A DNA stretch of 26,850 bases, from positions 445-27,294 of the forward strand of contig QXVZ01015380.1 in NCBI GenBank assembly GCA_008931825.1, read 5' to 3'. Below the pieces are notes generated by a model. It saw nothing but the letters and a program-made list of their open reading frames with translations, had not been told where the DNA came from and did no database searches. The translations under genes and the position numbers were made by a program. This document shows positions 8,597 through 20,500 of the stretch, in pieces. The stretch comes from Phallusia fumigata. Its lineage: Eukaryota > Chordata > Ascidiacea > Phlebobranchia > Ascidiidae. Numbering within the stretch: position 1 is the stretch's first letter; the number at the start of each line of letters is the position of its first letter.

Positions 8597-11500
8597 GTAA
8601 TATATTACCTCTTTTCTAGTTTGTACAATGGAATGTAACTGCAAAGCTGTAAGCACTCTATTTGATTGAGATACTGATAATGACAATAATAAGGCAAAAT
8701 ATGCAGCAGTAGGATGGCAGTACGGTACGTTGGTACGAAACGCAGCAAAAATCATAAAATGGTATGGTATACGGTATGTTCTTCGCAACGAGGTTCGCAC
8801 AACTTATGAACCGAACCGTACTGGCACCCCTGTGTATTACCAAATAAGCTCTGAATTTTTCCAAAATCGAACACGACGTTTGGGAGTTACAGGACTAGAC
8901 AATCGGTAAAGTTGCCTATTTCCAAAAATAATGCTACCTTTTCAGGTTTTGGAGGTATCGTGATTTGTCCACTGCTAAGAATTTCAGGATGCTGGGAAGG
9001 TACGCGTTGAAATCAGTTGTAAAGTACAAAAAATATTATATAACATCATTATGTTTAAAATAATATTTAAATAACCATAGCAAAAGAATATTAATTAAAA
9101 TAGCCTTTGGAAAAAAGTGTTTCGAGTCACAAACTTGTAGCATAGTGTAATTATAGCCTAACAATCCGGGTGTTTTTTTACATCAAAATGTAAGTTTTGT
9201 ATATCTTGGATCGCAGAGTGCGACGATCCTCCAAAGGTTGAAAACGTTACAAACGTTTACCCGACTTCTGGTCCATACTTTGCAAATAGCACAGTCAAGT
9301 ACACTTGTCCTCCTGGATTCAAACTAATTGGGTCTGCAATAATAACATGTACGAAAGATGGAACATGGACATCGGCACCTTCATGTACAAGAATAGGTAC
9401 GCTCAAATCTGCAAAAGCTACTCTAGTTGTTTGCTGTAGCTTGGCTTACATAACTTCACTAAAACCCATTATAATTTCTTGGTTGAGTATTGTAAGTAAA
9501 ACATTTTTTAAAACCGGCAAAGAGACAAAAATATTAAAAATTTGTGAAAATTTAGCTAAACGCACTGATTAACCTTAAGCGCTGAACACCCAAACAGCAC
9601 TGATGGGCTGCATACATGCAAATTGACAATTACGTCATACGCGCGGTAATAATGTCGGTTAGTCAGCCAAGTGATTACGATGTTACAATGTTGTAGAATA
9701 GACTATGGAGCACAATGCAGCAAAGCAAGTAAGCAGTTTCAATGAAAGAACATGTGACAGAACGTGGTTTAGTGTACGAATTAACATTGAAAAGCGAGAC
9801 ATCTGGATTAGGATATGTACAAAGGGCAAATTTTGTTTGGAATTGGCGAAGATCAGCATTATGTAATCCGAAATTAATCTTTTATTCAAAAAAAAAATAT
9901 TACAATCATTCGTTTCTCCCGTTTCAACCGAATTAGGTGAAGATTAACCGAGGTTGCTATATGTGTTAATTGCTATGTATTTGGTTTATCGCAGATCGTA
10001 AAAAAGCATTGTAACAACATAACGCTGCATTGACAGCAGAAGTGGACTGGCAATTTATTAGGTGACGGAGCTCTGCAGGAGCCTACCATTTCCACCTTAC
10101 TACTGTTTCACCCATCACTTGCTCTGGCACGCTCCTGCAGCACTACGCCCCTGATTGACAAAAATACAGCTTTTCAGGCCGTTACCCAACGCAACTGTTT
10201 TCGGAATAACAATTTTTTCAGCTACATTATTTATACCACAAAGATTACTAAGATGTCGAAAAAAACACTAAACCCAATTTAACCTTTGCAGTTGTAGAAT
10301 GTGATTCTCCCACAGTCGTCTTGAACATGGCAGGCTACACACCAAGCTCTGGCCCATACACTAATATAGCAAACAAAAACGTTACGTACACATGTTCCGT
10401 TGGATACAAGCTTGTCGGACCCAACGTCATTACTTGTCAACAAAATGAAACATGGACCACAGGCCCAAAATGTGAACAAATTCGTAAGTTTGCATTTGGT
10501 TTGTGCGGGAAAAGGAATAATTTTGGTGCAAATGGACAAAATTGTGCCGTTGAATACTTTTCAGCAATATCAAACTAATTCTTACCAGTTTGCAAATCTT
10601 TTGTCAATTCTAGTTTGCAGCAACCCAGAAGATGTTAGTAATATGGCGGGTTTTATGCCAAGTTCGGGACCATACTCTCCAATATCAAACAACACTGTTA
10701 CATACACCTGCGTTGCTGGATATAAAATTATTGGAGTTGACACAATAACTTGTCAGAACAGTGGGGAATGGACGACCAGACCTCAATGTCAACATATTGG
10801 TATATTCATGCATTAAAGTTATGCTTCAGTTTTCTAACATTAACATGACATATTTTAGTTTGTCCAAATCCGTTTAACATTACCAATATGGCAAGTTTCA
10901 GCCCAAGTTCTGGACCATACACTCCAATATCAAACAGCAGTGTCAGATATACTTGTTTTGCTGGATATAAAATTGTTGGNATGGCAAGTTTCAGCCCAAG
11001 TTCTGGACCATACACTCCAATATCAAACAGCAGTGTCAGATATACTTGTTTTGCTGGATATAAAATTGTTGGATCTGAAAATATAACATGTCAGTTCACT
11101 GGAGAGTGGACAGCCACCCCTAAATGTCAAAAGATTGGTATGTTTATGACGTTTTGTTTGATAGTGGAACCTTTTATCTCAAATCATAACAACAAACTAT
11201 AAAGAAATCTTACAAAATTTGTTGTTTCTAGTTTGTCCTAATCCGATTAACATTTCCAACATGGCTAGTTTCACACCCAGTTCTGGACCATACACGCCAA
11301 TATTCAATAACAATGTCACATATACATGTACTGCTGGATATAAAATAAATGGATCAAAAAATATAACATGTCTGTTCACTGGAGAATGGACAACTCAACC
11401 TCAATGCCAACAGATTGGTACATCCAGTTTTCCATTCTTAATGTGCTTTTAGTTCTAAAATCTGAATGTATAACTTAAACTAAGAGTGACAAAATTTATG

Positions 11501-14500
11501 TGTTTCTAGTTTGTCCAAGTCCTTTTAACATAAGCAACATGGCAAGTTTCACTCCAAGTTTTGGACCATACACTTCAATATCAAATACCACTGTCACATA
11601 TACTTGTGTTGCTGGATATAAAATTGTGGAATCTGATACAATTCTTTGTCAGAACAGTGGAGAATGGACAACTCAACCTCAATGCCAACAGATTGGTATA
11701 ACCAGTTTTACATTATTAATGTCCTTTTGGGCCTAAAATCCCAATGTAAAACTATAACTAAGAGTGACAAAATGTGTGTGTTTCTAGTTTGTCCAAGACC
11801 CTCCAATATCACCAACATGGCAAGTTTCACNNNNNNNNNNNNNNNNNNNNNNNNNNNNNNNNNNNNNNNNNNNNNNNNNNNNNNNNNNNNNNNACTTGCT
11901 CTGGCACGCTCCTGCAGCACTACGCCCCTGATTGACAAAAATACAGCTTTTCAGGCCGTTACCCAACGCAACTGTTTTCGGAATAACAATTTTTTCAGCT
12001 ACATTATTTATACCACAAAGATTACTAAGATGTCGAAAAAAACACTAAACCCAATTTAACCTTTGCAGTTGTAGAATGTGATTCTCCCACAGTCGTCTTG
12101 AACATGGCAGGCTACACACCAAGCTCTGGCCCATACACTAATATAGCAAACAAAAACGTTACGTACACATGTTCCGTTGGATACAAGCTTGTCGGACCCA
12201 AGGTCATTACTTGTCAGCAAAATGAAACATGGACCACAGGCCCAAAATGTGAACAAATTCGTAAGTTTGCATTTGGTTTGTGCAGGAGAAGGAATATTTT
12301 TGGTGCAAATGGACAAAATTGTGCCGTTGAATACTTTTCAGCAATATCAAACTAATTCTTACCAGTTTGCAAATCTTTTGTCAATTCTAGTTTGCAGCAA
12401 CCCAGAAGATGTTAGTAATATGGCGGGTTTTATGCCAAGTTCGGGACCATACTCTCCAATATCAAACAACACTGTTACATACACCTGCGTTGCTGGATAT
12501 AAAATTATTGGAGTTGACACAATAACTTGTCAGAACAGTGGGGAATGGACGACCAGACCTCAATGTCAACATATTGGTATATTCATGCATTAAAGTTATG
12601 CTTCAGTTTTCTAACATTAACATGACATATTTTAGTTTGTCCAAATCCGTTTAACATTAACAACATGGCAAGTTTCAGCCCAAGTTCTGGACCATACACT
12701 CCAATATCAAACAACAGTGTCACATACACATGTATCGCTGGATATAAAATAGTTGGATCTAAAAATATAACTTGTCAGTTTACTGGAGAGTGGACAGCCA
12801 CCCCTGAATGTCAAAAGATTGGTATGTTTATGACGTTTTGTTTGATAGTGGTGCCTTTTATCTCAAATCATAACAACGACCTATAATGAAATCTTACAAA
12901 ATTTGTTGTTTCTAGTTTGTCCTAATCCGATTCACATTTCCAACATGGCTAGTTTCACACCCAGTTCTGGACCATACACGCCAATATTCAATAACAGTGT
13001 CACATATACATGTACTGCTGGATATAAAATAAATGGATCAAAAAATATAACATGTCTGTTCAATGGAGAATGGACAACTCAACCTCAATGCCAACAGATT
13101 GGTACATCCAGTTCTCCATTATTAATGTGTTTTTAGTTCTAAAATCTGAATGTATAACTTAAACTAAGTGTGACAAAATGTATGTGTTTCTAGTTTGTCC
13201 AAGTCCTTTTAACATAAGCAACATGGCAAGTTTCACTCCAAGTTCTGGACCATACACTTCAATATCAAATAACACTGTCACATATACTTGTGTTGCTGGA
13301 TATAAAATTGTGGAATCTGATACAATTCTTTGTCAGAACAGTGGAGAATGGACAACTCAACCTCAATGCCAACAGATTGGTACAACCAGTTTTACATTAT
13401 TAATGTCCTTTTGGGCCTAAAATCCCAATGTAAAACTATAACTAAGAGTGACAAAATGTGTGTGTTTCTAGTTTGTCCAAGACCCTCCAATATCACCAAC
13501 ATGGCAAGTTTCACCCCAAGTTCTGGACTATACACTCCAATATTAAATAACAGTATTACATACACCTGCATTGCTGGGTATGAAATTGTTGGAGCCGATA
13601 CAGTTACTTGTCAGACCAGTGGGGAATGGACAACTCTACCTCAATGTCAACAAATTGGTATATTCACGCACTGTTGCTTAAAAGTTATGCTGCAGTTTTC
13701 TAACATTAACATGACACACAAGAAAATACGTGCAATTTTTTTTACTTTTAGTGTGTCCAAATCCTTCTAACATTACCAACATGGCAAGTTTCACCCCAAG
13801 TTCTGGACCATACACAACAATAACAAACAACAATGTCACATACACTTGTATTGCTGGATACAAAATAGTTGGAGCTAAAAATATAACTTGTCAGTTCACT
13901 GGAGAATGGACAACCACCCCTGAATGTCAAAAGATTGGTATGTTTATAACGTTTTGCCTGAGAGTAGTGGTTTTGTCTTAAATCTAAACAACAAACTGTA
14001 CTGAAATCTTACAAAATTTTATTGTTTCTAGTTTGTCCTAATCCGTTTAACATTACCAACATGGCTGGTTTCACACCGAATTCCGGACCATACACTCCAA
14101 TTTTAAAAAGCATTGTCACATACACTTGTACCACTGGGTACAAAATTGTTGGATCTAATGCAACACTTTGTCAGAACAGTGGAGAATGGACAACTCAACC
14201 ACGGTGTCAACAGATTGGTACATCCAGTTTCCTATTGTTAATGTCCTTTGGGTCTAAATCCTAATGTAAAACTATAACTGAGAATGACCAAATTTATGTG
14301 TTTCTAGTTTGTCCAAGACCCTCCAATATCACCAACATGGCAAGTTTCACTCCAAGTTCTGGACCATACACACCAATATCCAACAACACTGTCACGTATA
14401 CTTGTATTGCTGGGTATGAAATTATTGGAGCCGATACAATTACTTGTCAACACAGTGGGGAATGGACAAGTAGACCACGATGTCAACAAATTGGTATATT

Positions 14501-17500
14501 CATGCAATGTTGCGCTAAAGTTGTGCTTTAGTTTTCTAACATCATGACACATCAGAAATATGTGCGAAAATTTGTTATTTTTAGTTTGTCGAAATCCATC
14601 TAGCATCACCAACATGGCAAGTTTCAGCCCAAGTTCTGGACCATACACTCCAATATCAAGAAACACTGTCACATATACATGTACCACTGGGTACAAAATT
14701 GTTGGAACTGATACAATAACTTGTCAGAACAGTGGGGAATGGACAGCTCGACCACAATGCCAACAAAATAGTAAGCTTTTCTGTGTAATTTGATATACTT
14801 TTGCTATTTGCAATAAATTTTAAATGGTTTACAATCTTTGAACATCCTGATAAAAAGGAATTTTTTATTGCCACATATTTGTATTGTGGCAAAATATGAA
14901 ACTGGAAAAAGTCAATGTTATGCATTGGCGTGACAATTTAATAGTGAGATATCTTTACTGTGAGTCCAGTGTCCTACTATCGATGGCATTAATATACAGT
15001 TTAGTTACTCTATTCATGCTGTTTCAGATGATGACACAGATTATCTTCTGCACGAATTTGCTCAAAACTTTAGCTCTAACTCATTTAATGACAAGGACCT
15101 ATCACAAAAACTCAAGAAAAATCTTCTTCGAGCATTTCAATCAGGAAGTGTTGACGTTAAAAATGTTATTATTCAAAATGTTTCCAATTCCATTGTTAGG
15201 TATGCCAGCCTAATTAATAAATTTAAACCTTTAAACCTGTTTGTACAGTACAGTGAAACCATGTTGTAATTTGAAAGATACAGGGTCATATTCAAAGTAT
15301 TTCACCCGCCAAACGTTTTTCTGACAACTTATCAAACATTTTTGGAAACCAACCAAACTGACGATTTTATCCTTGAAGGTGTTCCTCGAACAAGTAACTA
15401 TTTAATACAATTTTGCAGTATCTGTTGCATTTTACACCCGAAGCCTAATTTTAGTTCCCACATTTGCGTTGTCTAGGCTCATTGGTAAGGGTCGTAAAAC
15501 TTTTTGGAAGACTGATGTTTAATTAGTACTGTGATAATGAACAGCTTATTCATGACATTTCCCGCATGGTGTTATCTGAGTTTTCATTTTGAATGAGTGC
15601 ATGAAACGTGTACATTACGGATGTCATTTCATAACTAGTGTGTAGCAAGACCTAATCTATTTATCGAATACGCCGCTCTTAAAAAACATTGCTAACCACT
15701 GCCCTCGAGTCATTACTAATGTTCATTTTTGTAATTTTACAGCTTTTTGTAGGAGCATTTCCGTTGGAGGTTTTATTTTCCCGGACGTTACTGCCAATAA
15801 ATTAAGTTTCTCAGAGGAAACCTGCCCTAAAGGTGATTGCAACATTCGTTGGGGGAAACGTTTGTTGGTTTTGAATACCAATAAGTTTGATTTTAGGTTT
15901 TTCACAAGCATCGTTGCGTTGCATTCCTATTGTACAACCAACAACAGGTGGAATGCTCCATACGTCAAAGTTCGACCTCACAAGCTTGGCTGTAGTCAAA
16001 TGTCAAACTACCATCCGACACCTTCTGGTAATATACACATTATTTCTTTTGGCAAATTACACTTAAAGAAGTCTTAACAAGCTGGCTATAAACTGTACAC
16101 AAAATACTTCTTAGTATCATCAATGCTGCAGGACGTGGTACATGCTATCCCCCAAAGGATAGAAACATACAAAAATACTAAAACGGACTGTTTGTGTGAA
16201 TGTTTAAACTTTTTATCGATGCGAAAAGTAGAAATGAATATGGTGGTAAAACGCGTCGCTATGAATATGAAGGTAAAACGCGACGGATTGTGTTTTCGGC
16301 CCATCACGCACTCTGGCAATTACGGCATTGCTAATAGCTTATTATCGGTCATACGGCGCAATAAGTGTTTAAATTTTGACCGAACACAGAAATTCCAAAG
16401 AGTAAGTGAGAGTTTACAGCAACAGACACAGGCATTGTTACATTGAAACAATGAGTGGGAATCAACTTAGTTAATTTTGATTTAAATATGAATACTCTCG
16501 AAAATAACAAAGTGAAATCAAACAGGTATTACTTTACATAGAACTTTACTTCAAACGTCACACTGGAAACTGTAGAAGAACTGACAAGTGCCCTTCAAAT
16601 TATCACATCAGGGTCAACTTTAAACAACGTGGAAGTCGAAGAATCCCTCGAAGTTCTCAATTCTGTTTCACAAGCTGTTACCGTGGTAAATACTAAAAAC
16701 AGATATGATTACGCCAGCAATTGACTGCCTAAAAGTCGCTGCGCCGTTATTTAAATGACAGTACATTTGCGGAGTTAGCCTTTAAAAAGGCTTTACAGCA
16801 CTGAAAAATATATTTTGTTTGATTGGGTCGGATTTACTTTGCCAGCATCATGAAGGCATCATAGTCATGGTATAAGTTTGAAAGTCTCACACAGACAGAT
16901 GTGTAAGTCGTGAGGCGCGTTACTTTCAAAAATCCTGGTCAAAAGCTTGTGCTACAAGTAATCAATACTTTCCGACAGGGTTGCTTTTAATTATAACTAT
17001 CCTTTTTTCCCGAAACGAGGGATTCGATGGGGGTCATCTTTGCTGGTCAACCAACACTTAACGCTAAATAATGGCGGTACAGCTGCACCGCATTCTACCT
17101 CTTTCTAAGACTTTGTCGTATTTAAAAAAAAGCCTTTCACACATCCAAATACGCCCTGGTCAACAGGTTACAGAATCAACGTTGGTTAACGTTGTCACCG
17201 TCATATCATCTCTTACCGAATCGCTCGAAACTATGTCGTTAAACACGGAAATGTCCTCAGAAGAAAGCCACGCGTTAACAGAAAACATTATTCAAGCACT
17301 CAGCTATTTTGCCCACCGTGTTTTGTTTGAGAACAACACTGGTTCATCAANCGAAACGAGGGATTCGATGGGGGTAATCTTTGCTGGTCAACCAACACTT
17401 AACGGTAAATAATGGCGGTACAGCTGCACCGCATTCTACCTCTTTCTAAGACTTTGTCGTATTTTAAAAAAAGCCTTTAACACATGCAAATACGCCCTGG

Positions 17501-20500
17501 TCAACAGGTTACAGAATCAACGTTGGTTAACGTTGTCACCGTCATCTCATCTCTTACCGAATCGCTCGAAACTATGTCGTTAAACACGGAAGTGTCCTCA
17601 GAAGAAAGCCAAGCGTTAACAGAAAACATTATTCAAGCACTCAGCTATTTTGCCCACCATGTTTTGTTTGAGAACAACACTGGTTCATCAATAGAAGTAA
17701 AAACCGAGTCGATATCTTTAAAGGTAAGTCCCTCTATAATGTTATTAACACAGTTTTGTTATTCTAAAGTTTATTGACCTGTTTTGTGAAACCCAACGCA
17801 ACTCCCTCTCGAAAGCAAGTGCAGAACTTATTTTAGGTCTACGGATGAATAATGTGGCACCGATACATAAAAACGAGAGATTTGTTCGTGTTACAAAACA
17901 AACTATTGAATACTTTTTACCATTTTGGCGGTGGGCAAATTCACCCCACGAAGCCTTAATTTTGCCCCACCAGAGGTAATCACAAATTATTGCACTAACC
18001 AAAAGGACCTGAAGCATGTGCGGTTTGTCTGGTAGTTCTTCCACGCTCGCACGGCGCCTTCGTCAAATTAAAAATCTGCTCTCTAAAGTTTGCCCATCCT
18101 TGTTGTAGATACAGTATTCTCCCAATTGTGCGGAACATGTTTAGTGTCTCTTTTCGTCGGTTACAGGTTACGGAGCATTTCTCACACATAGAACCAACTG
18201 AACTGTGGTTTGCGCCAGAAGTTAGCAACGTTGAGAGTGTTGTTCCGATCAACGTCTCTGTACCAAGTTCAATTGTGTCAAAAGCAATAGACCAGATGCA
18301 TGGATCAAAGTTCAAAACCGTCTTCTTTTTACACAAAGGAGGTTCTTTGTTTCCCTCAGATAAAAATCTAAAATTTGTAAGTTATACCTGGAGGGATTTC
18401 GGGCCCTGCAAACTTGGTAACAAACAAAGAAACCCATGACCGTTGCTGAATAATGGTGTGATCTGAAAACTTATTCCACGGAACAAAATCGTTTTTTAAC
18501 ACTAATGTGAGATGTCTGATTATTTAATGTAACAACGTTGTTTTGAGTTTAAAAAATGTTCTATATATCCTACATACCAAAAAAATCTTACAAAGTCAGT
18601 GTTTGCAATACTATTGTTTGTGTTTTAAAACTAAGTTTTCAGGTTGTGACGGTAGAAGTTGGCAATGGAACCTCGCTTACTAAACTCAATCCACCAATTT
18701 CAATAAAGCATAGAAACGAGAAAGCAAAATACGGACAAAAATCGATTCTGACAAAATTAAAGGTGGTGTGGCGACTAAACGATCTTTTAGTTGTCAAATC
18801 AACAAAAGGATTTTTGTAAACTTTGCTTTTTGCATAGTATTTAAATTGTGTCATCATGAAAATTGTTTAAGTACTTTTTCTTTGCTACGATTTCTTTTAC
18901 CAAGCGGTGAAAAGTATTCAACCTTAGTCATGCTTTACAACAGGCGCAAACAGTTCGTCAGCAATGTGCATATTGGGATATTGATGATTTGGATTGGAAG
19001 ACAGATGGATGTTGCCTTGACAACACGGTTCATCCGCCTGTGTGTAAATGCGATCATCTTACCAGCTTTGCCCTTCTAGTTGTAAGTTTAAGTTGTGTTG
19101 TGCTTGGTACTGGAAAACCACATTTAATTGCCTCAGATGCTATAAATTTGCAGTCGACGATTGAAATACCAGAAGACATTGTTCTTTCTATCGTCAGTGA
19201 TGTTGGATGTGGACTCTCGATATTTGGTTTTGCTGTTATTATTGTACTTCATCTTCTAAACAGGTTCGTACCAATGTTGTCAACAACCAATGAACTAGTC
19301 AAGCCTTCACATGATTTAGCACCTGTATGAATACCAATATTTATTCAGATTAGTTTATGTTTTCGTAGACACAAAATTTAGGTCAAGTCAAACTTTATAC
19401 AACTAAAAAACATCTGACGTTCCCATGCTTACCAGTATTAGGCACTTTCTATTGTCTGGTTTTAGGTTGATAAACATGTCATTTTCGTTTACCAACTTGT
19501 TTTTTGTACAGAGCGCAGTTAAAGAAAGGTCCAAATCAGATTCAACTTCACATTTGCATCAATCTTCTCGTGGCCTATGGTAGTTTCTTGTTTGGCGTTT
19601 CAGCAGTTGACCATGCAGAACTTTGCACAACTCTGGCGGCACTCATGCAATACACATTTTTAACAAGCTGGTTGTGGATGGCAGTGTACAGCAACAAACT
19701 GTACACGGCCCTTGTCAAGGTTCAATATTCATTATCCTTGTGTATTCGCTGTTTTACCAGGCGTATTGTGGTTTTACAGGTTTTCTCTGTCTCCAGCAGA
19801 AACTACATGACCAAGGCTTGTATTTTTGCCTATGGTTTACCACTACTGATCGTTGGTACCAGTCTTGGATTAACGCACTTACATTTTGATGAAATACAAT
19901 CCAACGAGGATTTGTGTGTTGAAGGTGTAGTTCTAAAGACATATCGTCCATAGTTAGTAGGCTAATGCAGTTAACTAGCTTATTTTTTTATCGCTTGTAG
20001 ATGATCCGCAATTCTTGCAATCAACATATCGTGCTGAGAACATGTGTTGGCTTCATGGCTACTCTCTTTACTTTGGCTTTTTGCTTATTGTTGGCGTGGT
20101 GTTACTAAACAATATTATTATTATTGTTCTGGTTATGGCTAAACTTTTTTGTCAAAACCAAAAGGTAAAGTTATTTTCCAATCTGCTTTATAGTTTTTAC
20201 CAGTGAGGTGCTTGTCTGGAACTAATATTTAGAAAATTATACTTTTGCAAACGACCTAACAACTATGTCTAGTGTGTGTGTTTTTGTTCTCTTAATACAT
20301 GTGCCTTAGATCACGTCAACAGCTAAAAAGCACACTAGATGGCAGCAAGTGGCCATGACATGTATCCTTTCCTTCACGCTCGGAATTACTTGGATTTTTG
20401 GATTCCTCATGTTGTTTACGACCGACCACACTTACAACCTAGCAATGAACTGGCTCTTTGCATTGTTCAACTCATTTCAGGTATGACAACTATTTCAGCG

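Noticed and set aside
8617..8650. Extra small exon after ttttctag in gene B intron 1
   Set aside because: About 29 nt; it would end in the wrong phase for the microexon and has no counterpart in gene C.
10292..13657. Gene B with 17 separate CCP domains
   Set aside because: Equal-length near-identical blocks around an N gap point to one block assembled twice; 11 is the conservative count.
12391..14770. CRISPR-like or satellite array because of the about 279-nt period
   Set aside because: Each period is a sushi exon plus its intron with proper splice sites and a coding frame; this is a eukaryotic gene.
14884..15213. 109-residue ORF starting at 14884
   Set aside because: It is mostly intron plus the SEA exon read in the wrong frame; the SEA frame is set by phase and by homology to gene A.
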